Assembly: GCF_028737215.1 (NCBI RefSeq)
Contig: NZ_JAQZAM010000003.1
Coordinates: 62,001 to 126,000 of the forward strand
Origin: Actinomycetospora chibensis
Lineage (GTDB): Bacteria > Actinomycetota > Actinomycetes > Mycobacteriales > Pseudonocardiaceae
Reading direction: 5' to 3'
Length of the DNA stretch: 64,000 bases
In this document: positions 19,816 through 29,180 of the stretch, in pieces
Position numbering within the stretch: position 1 is the stretch's first letter
Layout of the letters: every line of letters starts with the position of its first letter
Program-made: the position numbers and the translations under genes
Notes under the pieces: model-generated
Seen by the model: only the letters and a program-made list of their open reading frames with translations
Database searches by the model: none
Told to the model about the DNA's origin: nothing

Positions 19816-21489
19816 TCACGCGTTCGTCGTGACGGCTCCGGAGCTCGTGTTGAGGCGCAGGTAGCCGCGCTCGAAGTTCTGGCGCACCCCGCCGGTGACC
19901 GCGAACTGGTCGCCCTTCGGGTAGCCCAGGCTCGACCGCTCGTAGCCCAGCTGGCCCCAGCGGGTGAGGATCGGACCCCGCACGGGCCAGGCCCCCGTCG
20001 CCGAGGTCCAGTAGACGACGCCCGACTGGAACTGGTTGTAGCGCCCGCGCCCGTCGGGGGTGGCCTTCTCGTCGGTCCGCGGCAGGCCGAGCACCGAGCC
20101 CGCGGCGCCGAGGGCGTCGTAGCGGGAGTTGATGACGCCCTGTACCGACCAGGCCCCGGTGGCGCTCGACCAGTAGACCGCGCCGTTGCTCCCGGAGAAC
20201 CGGGTCACGCGCGCCGACTTCGACGTCGGGCTCTCGACCACCGACGGCTCGGCGAGCACGCTGCGCTGCGCCAGCCACTTCTGACGGATCGGGTAGGTCG
20301 CGAGGTTGCCGACCAGCGCCGCGGTGCGCGAGCGGATGGCGGGCATGGAGCGGATGCCGGTGTTGCCGGGGCACTCGGTGGCGCCCACGTCACGGTGCGC
20401 GAACACGGTCGGCAGCGTCACCGCGCGGCCGGCCGGGTAGCGCGAGGTGCCGCCCCCGGCGCTGGTCAGCGTGACCGCGGCGTTCGGGTCGCGGTAGAGC
20501 CCGCCCAGCTTGTACGCCGCGAGCTGTGCGGTCGCCTCGATGGTGGCCGCCGGCGGGGCGACCGAGGTGAAGTCGCCCATCATCCCGATGCCGAAGGTCT
20601 CGCGGTTGAACCCGCCGGCGTGCGCGGCGATGACCGAGCGGGCCAGGCCCCCGGCCCGCCCCTCGAACACCGTCCCGTACCGGTCGACGAGGACGTTGTA
20701 GCCGATGTCGCCCCAGCCCTGCGTGCGGGCGTGGTAGGTGTAGATCCCCCGGACGATGGCCGCGGACTCGGCGGCCGAGTAGGCGTTCGTGCCCGCCGTG
20801 TGGTGGATCGTCACCGCCCGCACGGTGGGCGTGTACTCGGGTGTCCACGTCATCAGGCGCTCGTCGGCGCCCCACTGCGCACGGGTCACCACGGCCGGGC
20901 TGCTCGGGCTGCCGGTCGCCCCGCCTGGGGTGACGGCCGCCGCCGCGATCCGCGAGTCGTTGCTGCCGGTCCCGGGGTCGATCGAGGTGAGCGCCACCCG
21001 CTGGGTCACCGGCTGCCCGTCCGTGCTCGCCCGGACCTGGACCTCCTTGCTGTCGGCCACCCAGATCGGCTCGGTCCCGGAGGAGGCGGCGCGCCGCCCG
21101 TCGCGCTCGGTGTCGACGGGATCGACCCGCGTCCACGGCCCGAACAGCCCGGTGGCGAGCCGGCTGCGCAGCTCGATGACCTGCGGTGTCGCCCCGGTCC
21201 AGGTCACCGCGACGAGCTTGAGCGGATCGGGGCTCGTGGCCTGCCGTGCGCCGCCCGAGTCGGGGGAGGGGCTCGGCGTCGTGAGGCGCTCGTCCTCCAC
21301 CTGCGCCGGCGTGGCGGCCGCGGACGGGAGCCGGGCGGGCTCGACGTCCTCGGTCGCACCCGACGGTGGCGCCATACCGATGGCCGGGGCGGCCGACGCC
21401 GGCACCCCCGTCGCCACCAGCACCGCCGCGAGCGGAGCCACGAGCCCCGCACCCACCCAACGCCCTGCTGCCCGCGTCCTACGGCCCAC
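19816..21489 (-). CDS. Secreted N-acetylmuramoyl-L-alanine amidase (PGRP type) with LGFP repeats
   Basis: 557-residue exported cell-wall hydrolase. It has an N-terminal Sec signal (basic start, hydrophobic core, ASA-A cleavage site near residue 33), a disordered linker, then a PGRP/amidase_2 domain (~195-400) with zinc ligands in TIHHTAG and FAHRDVGATECPG and the substrate motif 'GWGDIGYNVLVD'. The C-terminal ~130 residues carry LGFP repeats (ATGAW...G.I...Y..LG...S.LG.P), which in mycolata-related proteins tether enzymes to the arabinogalactan/outer envelope. It cleaves the MurNAc-L-Ala bond. The GTG start has GGGGGG 4 nt upstream; a longer in-frame reading has no support. Confidence 0.92.
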   Translation of the reverse strand: MGRRTRAAGRWVGAGLVAPLAAVLVATGVPASAAPAIGMAPPSGATEDVEPARLPSAAATPAQVEDERLTTPSPSPDSGGARQATSPDPLKLVAVTWTGATPQVIELRSRLATGLFGPWTRVDPVDTERDGRRAASSGTEPIWVADSKEVQVRASTDGQPVTQRVALTSIDPGTGSNDSRIAAAAVTPGGATGSPSSPAVVTRAQWGADERLMTWTPEYTPTVRAVTIHHTAGTNAYSAAESAAIVRGIYTYHARTQGWGDIGYNVLVDRYGTVFEGRAGGLARSVIAAHAGGFNRETFGIGMMGDFTSVAPPAATIEATAQLAAYKLGGLYRDPNAAVTLTSAGGGTSRYPAGRAVTLPTVFAHRDVGATECPGNTGIRSMPAIRSRTAALVGNLATYPIRQKWLAQRSVLAEPSVVESPTSKSARVTRFSGSNGAVYWSSATGAWSVQGVINSRYDALGAAGSVLGLPRTDEKATPDGRGRYNQFQSGVVYWTSATGAWPVRGPILTRWGQLGYERSSLGYPKGDQFAVTGGVRQNFERGYLRLNTSSGAVTTNA

Positions 21490-21566
21490 GATCCCCCCGA
21501 TCGGTCGTCCACTGGGAGAACGCGCCGGGCATACGGGAGATACGGGGGCCTGCTCGAACAGGCCGA

Positions 21567-22025
21567 TCAGCCGCCGGACTCGGCGATCGCCTTGATCTTC
21601 TGCAGCGTCGCGCGCATGTTCGCCCGGTTGGTCCGTCCGCGCGCCCAGCCGGCCAGCGTCCAGTAGAACCGCGTCCCGATGCTGGGGGTGAGGCGGAACG
21701 ACTCGGTGACGTCGGTGCCGTCGTCCTTGGGCTGGAACCGGTAGTGCCAGTTGTTGATCGGGCGTCCGCCCACCAGCACCTCGAACCCGAACTCGCGGCC
21801 CGGCTTGCACGCGGTGATCCGGCAGGTCGACCAGTACGTCGGACCCCGGCCGTTGCGGTGCACGTGCCCGCGGAAGCGCGTCCCGACCGCCGGCCCGGTC
21901 GCGCCGTCGAGCCACTCGGCCTCGAAGGTCTCCTCGCTGTAGCGGTGCGTCTGGGTGACGTCCGAGACCAGCTCCCACACCGTCTCCGGCGACGCCCGGA
22001 TGTGCTCGGTCACCGCGTCCTGCAT
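21567..22025 (-). CDS. SRPBCC family (polyketide cyclase/START-like) protein
   Basis: 152-residue SRPBCC-fold protein with the family opening 'HIRASPETVWELVSDVTQTH' and alternating strands, ending in a long C-terminal helix ('GRTNRANMRATLQKIKAIAE'). Such proteins bind hydrophobic ligands in a deep cavity. In actinobacteria they are often annotated as cyclase/dehydrase-like. No ligand can be assigned. It is on the same strand as the HhH protein and the amidase. Confidence 0.85.
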   Translation of the reverse strand: MQDAVTEHIRASPETVWELVSDVTQTHRYSEETFEAEWLDGATGPAVGTRFRGHVHRNGRGPTYWSTCRITACKPGREFGFEVLVGGRPINNWHYRFQPKDDGTDVTESFRLTPSIGTRFYWTLAGWARGRTNRANMRATLQKIKAIAESGG

Positions 22026-22074
22026 CGCCCACTCCTCGGTCCGGTTCGGCTGCGGCGAACCGTCCCACACGCGA

Positions 22075-22779
22075 TCAGCGCCCGAGCACCACGGCTCGGT
22101 CGCGGACGTAGTCCCAGGTCTCGAAGGGCAGGTCCGCCCAGACGAACACGTCCTCGACGGTGGCGAACCGGCCCGCCGCGGAGCGGCACGCGACGATCCG
22201 CTGGGCGTGCTCCGGCGCGATCCCGCAGGTCCGGGCGATGGCCTGGGCCGGCGCGGCGTTGAGGTCGACAAGACCGCCGTCGTCGTAGGAGCGCGGCAGG
22301 TCCGGGCGTCCGACGCGCAGCTCGTGGGCCAGCATCGGGTCCTGCGCGGCGAGACGGCGGGCCTCGGCGCGGCGGTCGCGCGCCGCGAGCGCGGCGGCGA
22401 CGGCCGGGTCCGGCAGCGGGCGGTCCCATCCGGTGGGCCGGGCCCGGGGGCCGAACACCTGGTGCCGCACCACGATCAGCGCGGCCAGCCCACCCACGTA
22501 GAGCGTGAGGATGCTCATCGAGGACAGGGTCGCGAACAGACCGGTCGTCGAGCCGTCGGGACCGCGATCCGCCGCGCCGACGAACACGAACGTCGCGAGC
22601 ACGAGGACGAGCGACGCGACCGCGGCGACCACGTGCCACGGCCGCCTCGTGCGTACGGCGGCGTGCGCCAGGGGTACCGGGAGCAGGACCCCGGCGCCGA
22701 GCAGGTGGACGACGAACCACCAACCGCCGCGGGTGAACCAGTTCCCGTGCCGCTCGAACGCCGCTGGCGGCCCGGACAC
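22075..22779 (-). CDS. Membrane protein with C-terminal helix-hairpin-helix (ComEA-like) domain
   Basis: 234-residue protein with three N-terminal hydrophobic helices (residues ~18-38, 47-67 and 85-104), a charged linker, and a C-terminal HhH module ('GLVDLNAAPAQAIARTCGI', then RIVACRSAAGRFATVEDV) like that of ComEA and type II secretion GspK. The module usually binds DNA or proteins. It has a different topology from the real comEA at 40.5 kb. It lies 11 bp after the acyl-CoA synthetase stop, so it is probably co-transcribed with it. The role is unknown. Confidence 0.75.
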   Translation of the reverse strand: MSGPPAAFERHGNWFTRGGWWFVVHLLGAGVLLPVPLAHAAVRTRRPWHVVAAVASLVLVLATFVFVGAADRGPDGSTTGLFATLSSMSILTLYVGGLAALIVVRHQVFGPRARPTGWDRPLPDPAVAAALAARDRRAEARRLAAQDPMLAHELRVGRPDLPRSYDDGGLVDLNAAPAQAIARTCGIAPEHAQRIVACRSAAGRFATVEDVFVWADLPFETWDYVRDRAVVLGR

Positions 22780-22790
22780 CTGCGGGCCGC

Positions 22791-24299
22791 TCAGGACGGC
22801 ACCTGGTCGCGCAGGACCCGCTTCAGCAGCTTCCCCGACTGGTTGCGGGGCAGCTCGTCCACGACGTGGATGCTCTTCGGCGTCTTGTAGCCCGCGAGTC
22901 GCCCGCGGGCGTGCGCGATCAGCTCCTCGGACGACACCTCGCCCTTGAGCACCACGAACGCCGCGACCGCCTCGATCCAGCGCTCGTCGGGCACCCCGAT
23001 CACCGCGGCCTCGGCGACGGCCTCGTGGGTGTAGAGCGCGTCCTCGACCTCGCGGGACGCCACGAGCACGCCGCCGGTGTTGATCACGTCCTTGATGCGG
23101 TCGACGACGGTGATGAAACCCTGCTCGTCGATCCGCACGAGGTCACCCGAGTGGAACCAGCCGTCGCGGAAGGCCTCCGCGGTCTCCTCGGGCTTGTCCC
23201 AGTAGCCCTCGCAGAGCTGGGGTGAGCGGTACACGACCTCGCCCGTGCCGCCGGGTTCGACGTCATCACCCTGGTCGTCGATCACCCGGAGCTCGACGAA
23301 CAGCACCGGGCGCCCGCACGACTCCGGGCGTTCGTCGTGCTCCTCGGGCTGCAGCACGGTGGCGAGCGGGCCGATCTCCGACTGCCCGAAGCAGTTGTAG
23401 ACCGCGAGCCCCGGCAGGTGCTCGCGCAGCCGGGCGAGCACCGGGCCGGGCATGATCGACGCGCCGTAGAACGCCTTGCGCAGGCTCGAGAGGTCCCGCG
23501 TGCCGAAGTCGGCGTGGTTGGCCAGCGGCACCCACACCGTCGGGGCGAGGAAGAGCGCGCCGAGCCGGTCGTCCTCGACCCGGCGCAGGATCTCCGGGAT
23601 GTCGGGCGCCTCCATGAGGTGGTTGACCGCGCCGACCATCAGGTAGGGCATGAGGAAGCAGTGCATGCCCGCCGAGTGGTAGAGCGGCATCGGGTGCAGC
23701 GGGTCGTCCCCGTCGCCCATCGCCATGGCGTGCACGCACGAGACGTACTCGTGCACCAGCGCGCGGTGGGTCATCATCGCGCCCTTGGGCCGCGACGTCG
23801 TGCCCGACGTGTAGAGCAGCTGGACGAGGTCGGTGTCGGCGACGGTGCTGGTCAGCTCCGGGAGCTCGCCGGTGCGGGCGCGCTCCAACAAGGAGCCCGC
23901 CGCATCGCGGAGCGGGACGACCTGCTTCGGCTGGGAGTCCAGCGCGGCGACGGGTCCGGCCAGCGCCGGGTCGATGAGCAGCAGCCGGCTGCCCGACTGC
24001 TCGACCAGGTAGCCGAGCTCCTCGCCCGTGAGCGCGTAGTTGATCGGCACGTGGACCGCGCCGAGCCGGGCGCACCCGAGGAAGGCGAGCAGGTAGGCGT
24101 CGGAGTTGCGTCCGTAGGCGGCGACGCGGTCGCCGGCGGACACACCGAGCTCGCCGAGGTAGCCCGCGGCGCGGGTGACGGCGTCGTCGAGCTCCCGGTA
24201 CGTCCACGTCCGGTCGGCGAAGTGCAGGGCGACACGGTCGGGGGTGCGGCGCGCGCTGCGCGCCAGCACCCCGTCGACCGTACTCGAGCGGGGATCCAC
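22791..24299 (-). CDS. Acyl-CoA synthetase (AMP-forming)
   Basis: 502-residue ANL-superfamily ligase that activates a carboxylic acid as its CoA thioester via an acyl-AMP. Signature motifs: P-loop-like LLYTSGTTSRPKGAMMTHRA, CFGQSEIGPL, SGDLVRIDEQGFITVVDRIK and the C-terminal Lys in NQSGKLLKRVL. The GTG start has GAGGAGG 8 nt upstream. The chain-length preference cannot be read from the sequence. It overlaps no neighbour; the MOSC gene is 29 bp upstream on the same strand. Confidence 0.92.
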   Translation of the reverse strand: MDPRSSTVDGVLARSARRTPDRVALHFADRTWTYRELDDAVTRAAGYLGELGVSAGDRVAAYGRNSDAYLLAFLGCARLGAVHVPINYALTGEELGYLVEQSGSRLLLIDPALAGPVAALDSQPKQVVPLRDAAGSLLERARTGELPELTSTVADTDLVQLLYTSGTTSRPKGAMMTHRALVHEYVSCVHAMAMGDGDDPLHPMPLYHSAGMHCFLMPYLMVGAVNHLMEAPDIPEILRRVEDDRLGALFLAPTVWVPLANHADFGTRDLSSLRKAFYGASIMPGPVLARLREHLPGLAVYNCFGQSEIGPLATVLQPEEHDERPESCGRPVLFVELRVIDDQGDDVEPGGTGEVVYRSPQLCEGYWDKPEETAEAFRDGWFHSGDLVRIDEQGFITVVDRIKDVINTGGVLVASREVEDALYTHEAVAEAAVIGVPDERWIEAVAAFVVLKGEVSSEELIAHARGRLAGYKTPKSIHVVDELPRNQSGKLLKRVLRDQVPS

Positions 24300-24328
24300 G
24301 GGCGTGTCCTCCTCGACGGCGCGGGCGG

Positions 24329-25222
24329 TCAGGCGTGGGCGTCGCCGACGGCGACCTCGCCGCCCGCGGCGACGTCGGCGTAGACGCCGGCGCACGCCCA
24401 CTTCCCGGCGACCTCGGGCTTGTCGATCTGGATGCGGTTGTTCTTCGCGACGGTGCGCAGGGTGTTGCGGTCCTCGGGGAGGTCGCCCTGGGCCATCGTG
24501 GTCATGACGCAGCGCATGGTCTGGAAGGTGTACGCGACGCGGACGTCGTCGCCGAGCGTCATCTCCTGCCCGGGCCAGTCGTTCTCCACGAAGCCGGGCG
24601 GGGTGTCGGCGAGGACGACGTTCGGCCGATAGCGGCGCACGTCGAACTCGCTCTCCGGCGCCAGCTCCCGCAGCCGCGCGAGGGTCGACTCGGTGACGAC
24701 GTGCAGCGCGGCGAGGTCGTAGAAGCGGCCCGGCGGGGCGAAGGCGGCGACGTCGAAGTGGCTGATCGCCTCGCCGGTGTCCTCCTGGCGCTTGGTGGTC
24801 GCCTCGATGATGTGCTCCGGGCCCAGCTCGGCGCGCTCGAGGCCGTCGATGTCCACCCAGAGCTCCTCGAACGCCACACCGTCCGGCGGCGTGGTGATCA
24901 GCTTGACCTCGCGGCCGAGCACGTCGGAGAGCGCCTGGTCGATGTCGGCGTCGTCGCTGCGGCGGGTGGACCCGTCGGGGAACGTGATGACCACCGGCGG
25001 GGCCGCTTCCCCGGCGACGGGCTCCCCGGCGAACGCCGCGGAGAACTCGAGCAGCCTCGCCCACCGCTTCGGCACCTTGGCGCTGGCGACGATGCCGGTC
25101 TCGACGTCGAGGACGGCGTAGGCGCGGTCGCCCAGCACCCCCCGCTCGTCGAACGTGGCGCGCGCCAGGGACTCTCCGAGCATCGACTTGACGGGGTAGC
25201 GGTACAGAGCGGCGATGGTCAC
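24329..25222 (-). CDS. MOSC domain protein (MOSC_N + MOSC)
   Basis: 297-residue MOSC protein. The N-terminal beta-barrel-like domain begins IAALYRYPVKSMLGE, the usual MOSC_N opening. The MOSC core includes 'RRYRPNVVLADTPPGFVEND' and the conserved Cys in FQTMRCVMTT, the putative molybdenum/sulfur-carrier residue. MOSC proteins bind Moco or transfer its sulfur, and some reduce N-hydroxylated substrates. The GTG at 25222 gives the family-typical N-terminus; the longer in-frame ATG start adds 37 unsupported residues. Confidence 0.88.
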   Translation of the reverse strand: MTIAALYRYPVKSMLGESLARATFDERGVLGDRAYAVLDVETGIVASAKVPKRWARLLEFSAAFAGEPVAGEAAPPVVITFPDGSTRRSDDADIDQALSDVLGREVKLITTPPDGVAFEELWVDIDGLERAELGPEHIIEATTKRQEDTGEAISHFDVAAFAPPGRFYDLAALHVVTESTLARLRELAPESEFDVRRYRPNVVLADTPPGFVENDWPGQEMTLGDDVRVAYTFQTMRCVMTTMAQGDLPEDRNTLRTVAKNNRIQIDKPEVAGKWACAGVYADVAAGGEVAVGDAHA

Positions 25223-25286
25223 ATCCGAGTGGTTACCACCCGGCGGCGCCGTCGGGAACCGGCCGCGCGGTCGGGTCCGTCCGATC

Positions 25287-26927
25287 TCAGCGGTCCGCTC
25301 GGCCGGCGAGCCACCCGGCGCCAGCGGCCACACCGCCCGCGACCAGCGTCGCGGCCGTGACGACGAGGGCGTACGAGCCGAGCCACACGTGCTTGGCGAG
25401 CTCGCAGTACCCGTCGCCGAGCACCGCGACGAGCACGATCCCGAGCGCGGTGACGGCGAGCGCGCCGGCGGTGAGCGCGAGCCCCCGCGCGGTGGGGGTC
25501 GTCGCGGCCGACAGGCGCGGGACGCGGGAGGCGATCAGCGCCAGCGCCGCGGCCAGGAGGGCCAGGACGACCACCGTCGGCGGCACCCACCGCCCCGGCA
25601 GCCCGTCGAAGTAGACGAACGTCGGGCCCATCAGCTGCGAGCCCTCGGGGTAGGAGGGCCGGGGGATCTCGCCGCTGACGGTCCGCGGCCCGCCCGTCTC
25701 GCTCGCCAGGTAGGGGATGTGGGGTCGCAGGGTCGCGACGAGGCCCCGGTGCACCATGCGGGCCAGCACGAGCGGGTGCTGCGCCACCCACAGGCGCGCC
25801 GCGGAGCGCAGCTCGTCGGGCCGCGCGCCCACGGTCTCCGCCCAGCTCGGCACGCTGCGCCCGCCGTCGAGGTAGAAGTGCTGGCCGGCCTGCCGGAACG
25901 CCTCGGGGCGCAGGCCGAGTGCGACCGTCGCCGCCGGCCCCGACTCGGGGAGCACGGCGGTGAACGCGAGGTTGTGGGCGTTGACCTTGTCGTAGGCCGC
26001 GTCCTGGGCCGCGATCCCCGAGAGCACGGGCGGCACGGCGACGGCGACGGCGAGCAGGGCGACGGCGAGCCCCGGCGCCCGGCGCCACCACGGCCGGGTG
26101 CCGACCGTGACGACCGCGCAGACCGCGACCGCCACGAGCCCGACGGGCAGGAACCCCGGCTTGGCCGTGGCCGCGACGGCGCCGCCCAGCGCGACCAGCC
26201 CGAGGGCCGCGGCCCGCGCGCCGCGATCGGTCGGACGGGTGACGGCCACCGTCAGCAGGCCCCACGCCATCCAGGCCGCGCCGAGCAGGCCGGCCGCCTC
26301 GCTGAAGGAGGAGACCAGGAAGCGGGACCACCACGGGACGGCGAGCAGTGGGATCAGGGGTGGCACGACCACCGCGAGCAGGACCGGGACGACCCGGCCG
26401 GCTCGTCGACCGGCCACGGAGGGGGCGGACGTGGCGGCGAGCGCGGCGACCCCCGCGCCGGCGGCGAGGAGGCCGATGTAGGCCGCGGCCAGCCACTCCA
26501 GCGAGAAGCGGTCGGAGCCGTCCGGGGCCGGGGGCGTGGCGTCGAGGGCCGTGGTGACCGCGACGGTCGCCTGCAGCAGCAGGCCCGCCGAGGTGGTGGG
26601 CGCCTCGCGGGGGCAGCCGGGGCCGCCGGTGCGGTACTCGGTGACGGCGACCCCGTGGCCGGGGGCGGCGCGGTCGGAGGTGTCGGGCACGAGATCGGCG
26701 ACGCAGTACAGGCGGATGGCGTCGCCGTTGTCGGCGGCCCCGATGGCGTCCCCGCCCACCAGACCCAGCCGTGCGAGCAGCCCCGCGCCCACGAGCAGCG
26801 CAACCCCGACGGCGAGCAGCAGCCGGAGCCCGCGACCGACGACCGGCGCCCGGGGCGGGTCCTCGGGGCGCAGGTCGTCCTCGACGGGGTGCTCGGTGTG
26901 CTCACCGAGCGACGTCCCGGCGCTCAT
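25287..26927 (-). CDS. Polytopic membrane protein, WsfD-like glycan/hexose-transferase type
   Basis: 546-residue membrane protein with one N-terminal helix, an extracytoplasmic loop with Cys residues (~55-130), about eight further helices, a large second loop ('KVNAHNLAFTAVLPESGP', LGLRPEAFRQAG) and two or three C-terminal helices. The loop pattern resembles WsfD-type glycan biosynthesis hexose transferases and other GT-C-like proteins. Assignment is by pattern only. The ATG has GAGGGGGA 3 nt upstream. It lies downstream of recQ on the same strand, 77 bp apart. Confidence 0.65.
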   Translation of the reverse strand: MSAGTSLGEHTEHPVEDDLRPEDPPRAPVVGRGLRLLLAVGVALLVGAGLLARLGLVGGDAIGAADNGDAIRLYCVADLVPDTSDRAAPGHGVAVTEYRTGGPGCPREAPTTSAGLLLQATVAVTTALDATPPAPDGSDRFSLEWLAAAYIGLLAAGAGVAALAATSAPSVAGRRAGRVVPVLLAVVVPPLIPLLAVPWWSRFLVSSFSEAAGLLGAAWMAWGLLTVAVTRPTDRGARAAALGLVALGGAVAATAKPGFLPVGLVAVAVCAVVTVGTRPWWRRAPGLAVALLAVAVAVPPVLSGIAAQDAAYDKVNAHNLAFTAVLPESGPAATVALGLRPEAFRQAGQHFYLDGGRSVPSWAETVGARPDELRSAARLWVAQHPLVLARMVHRGLVATLRPHIPYLASETGGPRTVSGEIPRPSYPEGSQLMGPTFVYFDGLPGRWVPPTVVVLALLAAALALIASRVPRLSAATTPTARGLALTAGALAVTALGIVLVAVLGDGYCELAKHVWLGSYALVVTAATLVAGGVAAGAGWLAGRADR

Positions 26928-27004
26928 CGTCCCCCTCGTGCGCGGTGCGGGCGGGTCCCCGGGAAAGGGTGCCAGACCCCTCCCCGAAGCCCGCAGCGAC
27001 AGGC

Positions 27005-29131
27005 TCAGCCGGTGGTGGCCAGCACGAACGGGAGCACGCCGGGCGCTCCGGCCCGCCGCAGGAGCATCGCCGCGACGGTGAGCGTCCACCCCGAGTCGGC
27101 GACGTCGTCGATCAGCAGGACGGGGCCCGCGCCGAGGTCGAGGCCGGCGGGCACGGAGAGCCGTCCGTACACCTCGGCCAGGCGCTGCGCGGAGTTCGGC
27201 GGCTCGGGCTCGCTGTCGTCCTCGGGATCGAAGTAGCGCGGGGGCGCGCTGTCGGCCAGCGCGCCGAGCAGCGGCAGCCGGCCGATCGAGGCGATGCGCT
27301 GCGCGAAGCTCTCGACGAGCGCCGGACGCCCGCGGCTGGGGAGCCAGACGATCCCGGCCGGCCGCTGTGCCCAGTCCCAGCCCTTGAGGACCTCCACGGC
27401 CGCGTCGACCAGCGCGTCGGGCACGAGGTCGTCGCCGTGGAGCAGCGGCCGCAGGCGCGGGCCCCACCCGACGTCGGTGAGCCGCCCGATCGCGCGCCCG
27501 TCCTCGGCCGCCTCCTCGGGCTTGATCTTGCCCTTGAGCGGGACGTCGAGGGCGTCCATGCCGCTGGGCCACTGCTTGCGCGGCGCCAGCGGGACCCCCG
27601 GCCGGTCGAGCGTCGCCTGCGCCTGCACGCGGACGTCCTCGCCGATCGTCGGGTCGGCGTGCCGGCCGGTGCAGTTGTCGCAACGACCGCACGGCGTCGC
27701 GCCCGGGTCGTCCAGCTGACGGCGGAGGAACTCCATGCGGCAGCCGTCGGTGGCGATGTAGTCGAGCATCGCCCGCTGCTCGGCGCGCCGGGCCTTCGCG
27801 AGGCCGGTGTAGCGGGCGCCGTCGTACTCCCACGCCTGCCCGGTGGCCTCCCAGCCGCCCTTCACCCGGCGGACGGCGCCGTCGGTGTCGAGGACCTTGA
27901 GCATCATCTCCAGCCGCCCGCGGGAGAGCTCCACGCGCGGCTCGAGGGCGGCGGTGGACATCGGGCGGCCGGCGTCGCCGAGCACGCTCAGCGCGACCCT
28001 GACCTGCGGCTCGGCGGGGAACGCCAGCGAGGCGAAGTAGGCCCAGATGTCGCGGTCCTCGGGGCCGGGGAGCAACAGCACCTCGGCGCGCTCGACGCCA
28101 CGGCCGGCGCGGCCGATCTGCTGGTAGTAGGCGACGGGGGACTGCGGCGCCCCGAGGTGGACGACGAACCCGAGGTCGGGCTTGTCGAAGCCCATCCCCA
28201 GCGCCGACGTCGCCACCAGCGCCTTGACACGGTTGGCCAGCAGGTCGTCCTCGGCGCGCTCGCGCTCGGACGGGTCGGTCTTGCCGGTGTAGGCGGCGAC
28301 GGGGTGCCCGCGCTCGCGCAGGAACGCGGCCAGCTCGTCGGCGGCCGAGACCGTCAGCGTGTAGACGATGCCCGAGCCCGGCAGGTCGTCGAGGTGCTGG
28401 GCGAGCCAGGCGAAGCGGTCGGCGCCCTTGGGCAGTGGGAGCACCCCGAGACGCAGCGACTCCCGGTCGAGCTCGCCGCGCAGCACCAGCGCGTGGTCAT
28501 GGCTGCTCGACACGCCGAGCTGGTCGGCCACGTCGGTGGTGACGCGGTCGTTCGCCGTGGCCGTCGTGGCCAGCACGGGCACGCCGTCGGGCAGCTCGGA
28601 GATGAGCGTGCGCAGCCGCCGGTAGTCGGGCCGGAAGTCGTGCCCCCAGTCGGAGATGCAGTGCGCCTCGTCGACGACGAGCATCCCTGCGGTGCGCGAG
28701 AGCTCGGGCAGCACCTGGTCGCGGAACTCGGGGTTGTTCAGACGCTCGGGGCTGACGAGCAGGACGTCGACCTCGCCGGACTGGACCTGGCCGTAGACCA
28801 GCGACCAGTCGTCGGTGTTGGCGGAGTTGACCGTGACCGCGTGGATGCCGGCGCGGTTGGCCGCCTCGATCTGGTTGCGCATGAGCGCGAGCAGCGGGCT
28901 GACGATCACCGTCGGCCCCTTCCCGCGGGCCCGGAGCAGCGCGGTGGCCACGAAGTAGACCGCCGACTTGCCCCACCCGGTGCGCTGCACCACCAGCGCC
29001 CGCCGCCCCTCGGCCACCAGCGCGTGGATCGCCGACCACTGGTCCTCGCGCAGCGCGGCGTCGGGCCCGGCCAGGCGCTGCAGCGTGGCCTCGGCGTCGG
29101 CGCGCAGATCGGACTCGGTCGCGACGGTCAT
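27005..29131 (-). CDS. RecQ-family DNA helicase with C-terminal phosphoribosyltransferase-like domain
   Basis: 708-residue ATP-dependent 3'-5' DNA helicase. The helicase core has Walker A-type 'VVQRTGWGKSAVY', DEAHCISDWGHDFRPDY (~152) and motif VI QQIGRAGRG. The RecQ zinc-binding region has CRMEF...CGRCDNC. Instead of an HRDC domain, the C-terminal ~190 residues end in GPVLLIDDVADSGWT (~670), which matches the PRPP-binding loop of type I phosphoribosyltransferases (ComF-like). Whether this domain is catalytic is unknown. A CACCAT box 6 nt before the ATG suggests a leaderless start. Likely role: DNA repair or recombination. Confidence 0.9.
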   Translation of the reverse strand: MTVATESDLRADAEATLQRLAGPDAALREDQWSAIHALVAEGRRALVVQRTGWGKSAVYFVATALLRARGKGPTVIVSPLLALMRNQIEAANRAGIHAVTVNSANTDDWSLVYGQVQSGEVDVLLVSPERLNNPEFRDQVLPELSRTAGMLVVDEAHCISDWGHDFRPDYRRLRTLISELPDGVPVLATTATANDRVTTDVADQLGVSSSHDHALVLRGELDRESLRLGVLPLPKGADRFAWLAQHLDDLPGSGIVYTLTVSAADELAAFLRERGHPVAAYTGKTDPSERERAEDDLLANRVKALVATSALGMGFDKPDLGFVVHLGAPQSPVAYYQQIGRAGRGVERAEVLLLPGPEDRDIWAYFASLAFPAEPQVRVALSVLGDAGRPMSTAALEPRVELSRGRLEMMLKVLDTDGAVRRVKGGWEATGQAWEYDGARYTGLAKARRAEQRAMLDYIATDGCRMEFLRRQLDDPGATPCGRCDNCTGRHADPTIGEDVRVQAQATLDRPGVPLAPRKQWPSGMDALDVPLKGKIKPEEAAEDGRAIGRLTDVGWGPRLRPLLHGDDLVPDALVDAAVEVLKGWDWAQRPAGIVWLPSRGRPALVESFAQRIASIGRLPLLGALADSAPPRYFDPEDDSEPEPPNSAQRLAEVYGRLSVPAGLDLGAGPVLLIDDVADSGWTLTVAAMLLRRAGAPGVLPFVLATTG

Positions 29132-29180
29132 GGCTCCATGGTGGACGACGGGTCCGACAGGCCGGGTGGTGCCTCGTGGC

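Noticed and set aside
25219-27236. Open frames on the plus strand across the MOSC/membrane protein/RecQ region
   Set aside because: Compositional shadows of minus-strand genes. No start signals or recognisable domains.
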